Shown in pieces: positions 6,448 to 10,684 of a stretch of 10,684 bases of DNA. A program made the translations under genes and the position numbers. The stretch is from contig CAADVN010000248.1 in assembly GCA_900752445.1 (NCBI GenBank), positions 1-10,684 of the forward strand, given 5' to 3'. This DNA comes from an uncultured Oscillospiraceae bacterium (lineage in GTDB: Bacteria > Bacillota > Clostridia > Oscillospirales > Oscillospiraceae). The notes beneath the pieces were generated by a model that saw only the letters and a list, made by a program, of their open reading frames with translations, ran no database searches and had not been told where the DNA came from. Positions within the stretch are counted from its first letter, which is position 1. Every line of letters begins with the position of its first letter.

Positions 6448-6826
6448 CGAAATCCTCCGTTATTACTCTAAAAAGCTCGCGTACACGCTCCTGCTCGCCG
6501 CGCAGCCATAGCCAGCCGAAAACCGCCTCCAGCGCCGTCGCCGCGTGGTACTGCCCCGGCGTCGAGCCGTGCGGCACGGTGTTGACGTGGCTGTTCCGCC
6601 CGCGCCGGTAGACATCGTGCTCGGCCTCCGTGAGCAGCGGCAGTATCGCAGCCGCCGCTTTAGCCTGCGCCGGGGCCTTCACCCGCGCCACCGTCTCGCG
6701 GTGCAGCTGCACCACCGTAGCTATCCCGCGCTCTGCCAGCAGCGTGCGCGTGAGCAGCTCGTACACCGCGTCGCCCACGTGCGCCAGGGCCAGTATGCTG
6801 AGTTTGCCCAGCTCGGCGTCCGTCAT
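6437..6826 (-). CDS. mrnC: Mini-ribonuclease 3 (Mini-III)
   Basis: Mini-III is a dimeric RNase III-like nuclease lacking a double-stranded-RNA-binding domain; in Bacillus it matures 23S rRNA. The 129 residues are the expected size. The first catalytic motif is LAHVGDAVYELLTRTLL (14-30), with acidic D19. A conserved central element reads RRGRNSHVNTVPHG (74-87), where relatives usually have RGRNAKSNT-like sequence. The second acidic motif is ALEAVFGWLWL (98-108), with E100. I chose ATG 6826, which has GAGG (6834-6837) 7 bases upstream; ATG 6832 overlaps the ftsK stop as ATGA and is the alternative. The tight fit between ftsK and rqcH points to one transcript. Confidence 0.9.
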   Translation of the reverse strand: MTDAELGKLSILALAHVGDAVYELLTRTLLAERGIATVVQLHRETVARVKAPAQAKAAAAILPLLTEAEHDVYRRGRNSHVNTVPHGSTPGQYHAATALEAVFGWLWLRGEQERVRELFRVITEDFDAA

Positions 6827-6828
6827 GC

Positions 6829-9405
6829 TCATTCCTCGTCGGAGTCCGTGCCGAACTCCATCTCCGTCTGGAAGCGCTCCGTCGGGGCAGCGCCGCTCAT
6901 GAGCTGCATCTCCTGCCACTGCTGCTTTGTTATGAGCACCTGCCTCGGCTTTGAGCCTTCAAAGGGCCCGACAATACCCAGCTGCTCCATCTGGTCCACC
7001 AGCCGTGCAGCGCGCGAGTAGCCCAGCTTAAGCCGCCTTTGCAGCATGGACACGCTCGCCTGCTTCGTCTCAAAGATGACGTCCACCGCCTGCGGCAGCA
7101 GCTCGTCAAACTGCGACTTGGGCTGCGCGTCCTCGTCGTTCTGAGCCTTCGACGCGCCGGAGCCGCCGTTTGCGGGCTTGTCCTCCGCCGCCTTTTCTAT
7201 CTGCTCGAGTATGTCCTCCGAATACTCCGGCGACGAGCTGCGCTTTATGAAGTCGATTACGTCCTCGCGCTCCTCGTCCGAGACGTACGCGCCCTGGATG
7301 CGCATTGGCTTGCCGCTGCCCAGGGGCGAATACAGCATGTCGCCCATGCCTATGAGCTTCTCCGCGCCCGCTGAATCCAGTATTATCCTCGACTCCATCG
7401 CGCTCGAGACCGCGAAGGCTATGCGGCTCGGGATATTCGCCTTCATGAGGCCCGTGATGACGTCCGCGGACGGCCTCTGCGTGGCGATTATAAGGTGCAT
7501 ACCCGACGCGCGGCCCATCTGCGCCACGCGGCAGATGCTCTCCTCCACGTCCTTCGACGCGACGAGCATGAGGTCTGCCAGCTCGTCCACCACTATGACG
7601 ACCTGCGGCATCGTCTCGCCGCCTGTCTTCTTCTGGTGCGCGTTGTAGCCCGCGAGGTCGCGCACGCCCGCCTCGGAAAACAGGCGGTAGCGCTTGAGCA
7701 TCTCCACGACCGCCCATTGCAGCGCGCCCGCCGCCTTCTTCGGGTCTGTGACGACCGGCACGAACAGGTGCGGTATGCCGTTGTAGATACCGAGCTCGAC
7801 CATCTTGGGGTCTATCATTATGAGCCGCACCTGCTCGGGCGTGGACTTGTACAGCAGGCTCAGCAGCAGCGAGTTGAGGCAGACGGATTTGCCCGAGCCG
7901 GTCGTGCCCGCGATGAGCATGTGCGGCAGCTTGGCGATGTTGCCGACCACGCACTCGCCGCTTATGTCCTTGCCGATGGCAAAGCTCAGGCTCGACGAGG
8001 CGTTTTTGAAGGCCGGCGAGTCGATGATGTCGCGCAGGTAGACGATGCTGACTATCTTGTTAGGCACCTCGACGCCGACGGTGGATATCTTGTCCGGTAT
8101 TGGCGCGATGCGCACGTTCATGACGCCCAGCGAGAGCGCGAGGTCGCTCGAGAGGTTCGTGAGCTTCGTGAGCTTCACGCCCGCGTCCAGCTCCAGGTCG
8201 TAGCGCGTGACCGTGGGCCCGCGCGTGACGCCGACTATGTTCGCCGCGACGCCGAAGCTGTGCAGCGTCGTCTCCAGCCTGTCGCGGTTTAAAGCGATCT
8301 CGTCCCTGCCGTCCACCGTAGCAGCGGTGCCCTTGCGCAGCAGGTCGATGGGCGGGAACTCGTATTCCGGCGTGGTCTGAGCTGCCCTGTCTATCTCATT
8401 CGCCACGGCGGCCGTCTCAGCCTCCACCTCGGCCTTGCTCGGCTTCTGAGGCTTGGGCTGCTCTATGGGCGGCACTGTCACAGGAGCAAAGCCCGCGTCG
8501 GGCAGCTCGTCCTCAAAGTCGAACACCGGCTCGGGCTTCGGCTGAGGCTGTTGCTTGGGCTTGCGCTCGGACTTGACGCCCAGCTCATCCTCGGTGAAGT
8601 AGCTCACCTTCACGTCCTCATAGTCCTCAAGCTCGTCCGGGTCGTCGTCCATGGGTATGTCTATGACCCTGTTTTTCGGCTTTTTGACCTGCTTCTGCGG
8701 TTGCTCCTTAGTCTGCTTCTTCACGGGCTGCTGTTCGGGTTCGGGCTCGGGCTCGTACTCATACTCCCTGTGCTCACGCCCGGAGAGCCAGGCCGCTATT
8801 TTGCCAAAGCTCAGGTTCACGGCGTAAATCAGGAAGAACAAAAACAGCGCCAGCTGCAGCGGGAAGGCCCCGTAGACGCTGAACATGGACTCCAGCGCCA
8901 TTGCTAGCAGGCCGGAGACCAGCCCGCCGCCTTCGAGCAGCTTGCCCTCGGCGTATAGGCCCTCTATGAGCGGCGTCAGCTTGCCGCCCAGCTCCAGCGC
9001 CGTGCGCGAGAACAGCAGGTGCGCCATCGCGCCAAACATGATGGGCAGCATGCAGCAGCAGAATATGCGGAAGGCCACCGGACGCCCGCGGTGGAAGGCC
9101 AGCGTTATCGCCATGAGCAGCAGCGCGGGCGGGAACAGATAGTAGCCCCAGCCCAGCACGCCCTGTATGATGCCGCAGAAGAAATCCACGAACCAGCCGT
9201 CCACGTCAAAGTATCCGATAAACGACAGTATGGCCAAAAACAGGCATACTGCCGCGCCGACCTCGCGCCGGATGGGACGCGGGGCGTTCTTTGAGCTTCT
9301 TGAGGCAGTTTTTGCGGAGCCTGTGCTCTTCTTCGCGGTCGAGCCGCTTTTCTTTGCGGAGCCGGAGGAGCTTGAGCTCTTGCGGCTGCCGTTAGTAGTT
9401 GCCAT
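6829..9405 (-). CDS. ftsK: FtsK/SpoIIIE-family DNA translocase
   Basis: This 858-residue ATP-driven motor pumps chromosomal DNA through the closing septum or into the forespore. A Ser/Lys-rich cytoplasmic tail (1-48) precedes four or five membrane helices between about 50 and 200. Then comes a low-complexity linker rich in P, E, Q and K (about 214-350, including EYEPEPEPE). The motor domain has Walker A GTTGSGKS (500-507) and Walker B VVIVVDELADLM (602-613), plus ATQRPSADVITG (641-652). The C-terminal winged-helix gamma domain (about 768-826) includes VSMLQRRLKLGYSRAARLVDQME; in the family it reads the orienting DNA sequences. Whether it acts as FtsK or SpoIIIE cannot be settled, since one protein may do both jobs in clostridia. 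The ATG is 16 bases past the uppP stop; the only ribosome binding site seen, AAGGA, is about 11 bases away, which is wide. Confidence 0.95.
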   Translation of the reverse strand: MATTNGSRKSSSSSGSAKKSGSTAKKSTGSAKTASRSSKNAPRPIRREVGAAVCLFLAILSFIGYFDVDGWFVDFFCGIIQGVLGWGYYLFPPALLLMAITLAFHRGRPVAFRIFCCCMLPIMFGAMAHLLFSRTALELGGKLTPLIEGLYAEGKLLEGGGLVSGLLAMALESMFSVYGAFPLQLALFLFFLIYAVNLSFGKIAAWLSGREHREYEYEPEPEPEQQPVKKQTKEQPQKQVKKPKNRVIDIPMDDDPDELEDYEDVKVSYFTEDELGVKSERKPKQQPQPKPEPVFDFEDELPDAGFAPVTVPPIEQPKPQKPSKAEVEAETAAVANEIDRAAQTTPEYEFPPIDLLRKGTAATVDGRDEIALNRDRLETTLHSFGVAANIVGVTRGPTVTRYDLELDAGVKLTKLTNLSSDLALSLGVMNVRIAPIPDKISTVGVEVPNKIVSIVYLRDIIDSPAFKNASSSLSFAIGKDISGECVVGNIAKLPHMLIAGTTGSGKSVCLNSLLLSLLYKSTPEQVRLIMIDPKMVELGIYNGIPHLFVPVVTDPKKAAGALQWAVVEMLKRYRLFSEAGVRDLAGYNAHQKKTGGETMPQVVIVVDELADLMLVASKDVEESICRVAQMGRASGMHLIIATQRPSADVITGLMKANIPSRIAFAVSSAMESRIILDSAGAEKLIGMGDMLYSPLGSGKPMRIQGAYVSDEEREDVIDFIKRSSSPEYSEDILEQIEKAAEDKPANGGSGASKAQNDEDAQPKSQFDELLPQAVDVIFETKQASVSMLQRRLKLGYSRAARLVDQMEQLGIVGPFEGSKPRQVLITKQQWQEMQLMSGAAPTERFQTEMEFGTDSDEE

Positions 9406-9421
9406 TGTATCAGCAGTCCTT

Positions 9422-10261
9422 TCAGAATATGAGGCTGAGGATTATGGTGAGCGCGCCGGCGCCCCAGCAGTAGTAGGCGAACCAGCCGAATTTGCTCTTT
9501 CTGGCTATGAGCTTCATGAGCAGTATGGCCGCGATGCCCGAGAGCATGGCAAAGAGCATGCCAATGAGGTAGGCCGGTATAAGGGACGCATCTATGCTCT
9601 CCTCGGTCAGGGCCTTGATAAGGCTCAGGAGGTTCGCGCCGAGCACTGCGGGCAGGCTCAGGAGGAAGGAATATTTCATGGCGAACTTCCTGTCGAGGCC
9701 CGTGGCGATGCCCGCGGTGATGGTGGTGCCCGAGCGGGACAGGCCCGGTATCGTGGCCACGCACTGGCACAGGCCGATTATGAGCGCGTCGCGAAAGCGC
9801 ATGTTGCGCTCGGTCTTTTTGCCCGGGGTCATCCTGTCGGAGACGAAGAGCATACAGCCCGTCAGCAGCAGCACGACGCCTATGAAGGGCGTTATGTAGT
9901 AGAGCTGCTCCACGCTGTCGTTTATGGGCAGCACGAGAAAGAGCGGCAGCGTGCCGACGACTATCATGAGGAACAGCCTCGCCGCGCCCAGCGGCTGGGT
10001 GACGGGCGTGCCGTCGGCCTTCCTGCCGCCGCGCAGGACGATGAATACCTCGCGCACCATGGCCACGATGTCGCCCCAGTAGCAGACGCAGATGGATATG
10101 AGCGTGCCCAGGTGCAGCAGCACGTCAAAGAACATGTGCTCCTCGCCCGCAGAGAGCGCGAAAAGGTTTTGCAAAATCGCCAGGTGCCCGGAGCTGGATA
10201 TCGGCAAAAACTCCGCCACACCCTGAACGATGCCCAAAAGGATGGCTGAAGAAATCGTCAC
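9422..10261 (-). CDS. uppP: undecaprenyl-diphosphate phosphatase (BacA/UppP)
   Basis: UppP removes a phosphate from undecaprenyl diphosphate so that the lipid carrier can be reused for peptidoglycan synthesis; extra activity gives bacitracin resistance. The 279-residue polytopic membrane protein has the family motifs QGVAEFLPISSSGHL (13-27) and PGLSRSGTT (172-180). The catalytic glutamate E17, serines and arginine R176 are all present, and about eight hydrophobic helices are visible. I chose GTG 10261 because a GGAGG (10270-10274) lies 8 bases upstream and the protein then begins right at the first motif. A TTG at 10309 would add 16 residues but has no ribosome binding site and overlaps the likely promoter region. 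It is first in the run of genes leading to vanRS and acts on the same lipid cycle that the Van pathway feeds. Confidence 0.96.
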   Translation of the reverse strand: MTISSAILLGIVQGVAEFLPISSSGHLAILQNLFALSAGEEHMFFDVLLHLGTLISICVCYWGDIVAMVREVFIVLRGGRKADGTPVTQPLGAARLFLMIVVGTLPLFLVLPINDSVEQLYYITPFIGVVLLLTGCMLFVSDRMTPGKKTERNMRFRDALIIGLCQCVATIPGLSRSGTTITAGIATGLDRKFAMKYSFLLSLPAVLGANLLSLIKALTEESIDASLIPAYLIGMLFAMLSGIAAILLMKLIARKSKFGWFAYYCWGAGALTIILSLIF

Positions 10262-10312
10262 AGAGCAATCCTCCAAAAAACTATTTGCAGCAAAATGCGC
10301 ACACAACAATCT

Positions 10313-10341
10313 ATATTAACACAGTTTTTCCAAAAGAACAA
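10313..10341 (-). promoter_or_regulatory. candidate sigma-A promoter with extended -10 for uppP and following genes
   Basis: On the minus strand TTGTTC (10336-10341) is followed after exactly 17 bases by TAATAT (10313-10318). A TGT immediately before the latter gives an extended -10 (TGn). Transcription would start roughly 40 bases before the uppP GTG. The surrounding bases are much more AT-rich than the genes. This is a match by eye to the vegetative consensus and has no further support. Confidence 0.55.
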
Positions 10342-10382
10342 GCACGGGCGGCGCATAATCCTCGAAACCGGCTCCGGGGCGC

Positions 10383-10684
10383 TCACAGCGGCCTTGTGTA
10401 CCTGCGCGTTGTGACCTCGCGCCCGTCCACGGTGTTTCGGACCTTGTCCCGCAGGACAAAGCCGTTTTTCTCCATCACCCGGGCCGAGGCGAGGTTGTCG
10501 TCGTCGCAGGTCGCGAGCACGTCGGACAGGCCGAGGCCCTTCGCCTTTTCCAGCGCCAGGGCGAGCATCAGGGTGCCGCAGCCCCGGTTCCACTCCGAGG
10601 GCCGGACGGCGTAGCCGATGTGCCCGCCGTAGCGCTCGAGCGCTGCGGTCAGGCTGTGGCGGGGGCAGACCTCTCCCAGGAAGA
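10383..10684 (-). CDS. GNAT-family N-acetyltransferase, C-terminal part (5' end beyond right edge)
   Basis: About 99 C-terminal residues are visible, reading in from the right edge as FLGEVCPRHSLTAALERYGG and ending in TRRYTRPL. The part GHIGYAVRPSEWNRGCGTLM is the acetyl-CoA-binding region (motif A; here R-G-C-G-T instead of the common R-G-x-G). ALEKAKGLGLSDVL and DDDNLASARVMEKNGFVL follow, the usual GNAT motif B. It therefore transfers an acetyl group from acetyl-CoA to a small molecule or protein amine, but the substrate cannot be told. The closest look is to uncharacterised acetyltransferases common in Firmicutes. It runs in the same direction as uppP, separated by 121 bases that hold the candidate promoter; I saw no convincing terminator after it. 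Confidence 0.88.
   Translation of the reverse strand, partial: FLGEVCPRHSLTAALERYGGHIGYAVRPSEWNRGCGTLMLALALEKAKGLGLSDVLATCDDDNLASARVMEKNGFVLRDKVRNTVDGREVTTRRYTRPL

Noticed and set aside
10262..10309. Longer uppP from TTG 10309
   Set aside because: No ribosome binding site, the extra residues are not family-like, and it would start inside the expected promoter and leader region. GTG 10261 has GGAGG at good spacing.
10342..10382. Possible terminator after the GNAT gene, from GC-rich palindromic CCGGAGCCGG
   Set aside because: The palindrome leaves only a two-base loop and no T-tract follows on the minus strand.

Overview
All nine genes recognised in this window lie on the minus strand, so the biological reading direction is from the right edge to the left. 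The DNA is GC-rich (roughly 60% by eye). It carries strong AGGAGG-type ribosome binding sites, tightly packed or overlapping genes, and Gram-positive gene families (RqcH, Mini-ribonuclease III, VanRS). This fits a high-GC member of the Clostridia, probably a gut commensal of the Oscillospirales type; that placement is an inference.

Reading right to left: the 3' end of a GNAT-family acetyltransferase (10383 to the right edge); a short intergenic region with a good sigma-A-like promoter (10313-10341); then a compact run of envelope, division and RNA-quality-control genes: uppP (undecaprenyl-diphosphate phosphatase), ftsK/spoIIIE (DNA translocase), mrnC (Mini-III) and rqcH (ribosome rescue). Only 29 bases after rqcH comes vanR, overlapped by vanS. 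A 120-base gap follows, holding a strong terminator-like hairpin that abuts the ribosome binding site of the next gene. Beyond it lie the three VanG-type resistance genes: vanG (D-Ala-D-Ser ligase), vanXY (bifunctional D,D-peptidase) and vanT (membrane serine racemase, membrane half only, cut by the left edge).

The Van genes form a coherent pathway. VanT should import or racemise L-Ser to D-Ser, VanG should join D-Ala to D-Ser, and VanXY should remove D-Ala-D-Ala and terminal D-Ala. Peptidoglycan precursors would then end in D-Ala-D-Ser, which vancomycin binds weakly. VanS and VanR would switch this on. UppP, upstream, recycles the lipid carrier on which the same precursors travel.

I see no wholly new system. 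The points most worth a second look are the terminator-like hairpin directly before the vanG ribosome binding site, a proline in VanG at the position of a normally conserved catalytic acid, the lack of space for a vanRS promoter after rqcH, and a homopolymer-rich stretch near the left edge that looks like damaged or misassembled sequence inside vanT.
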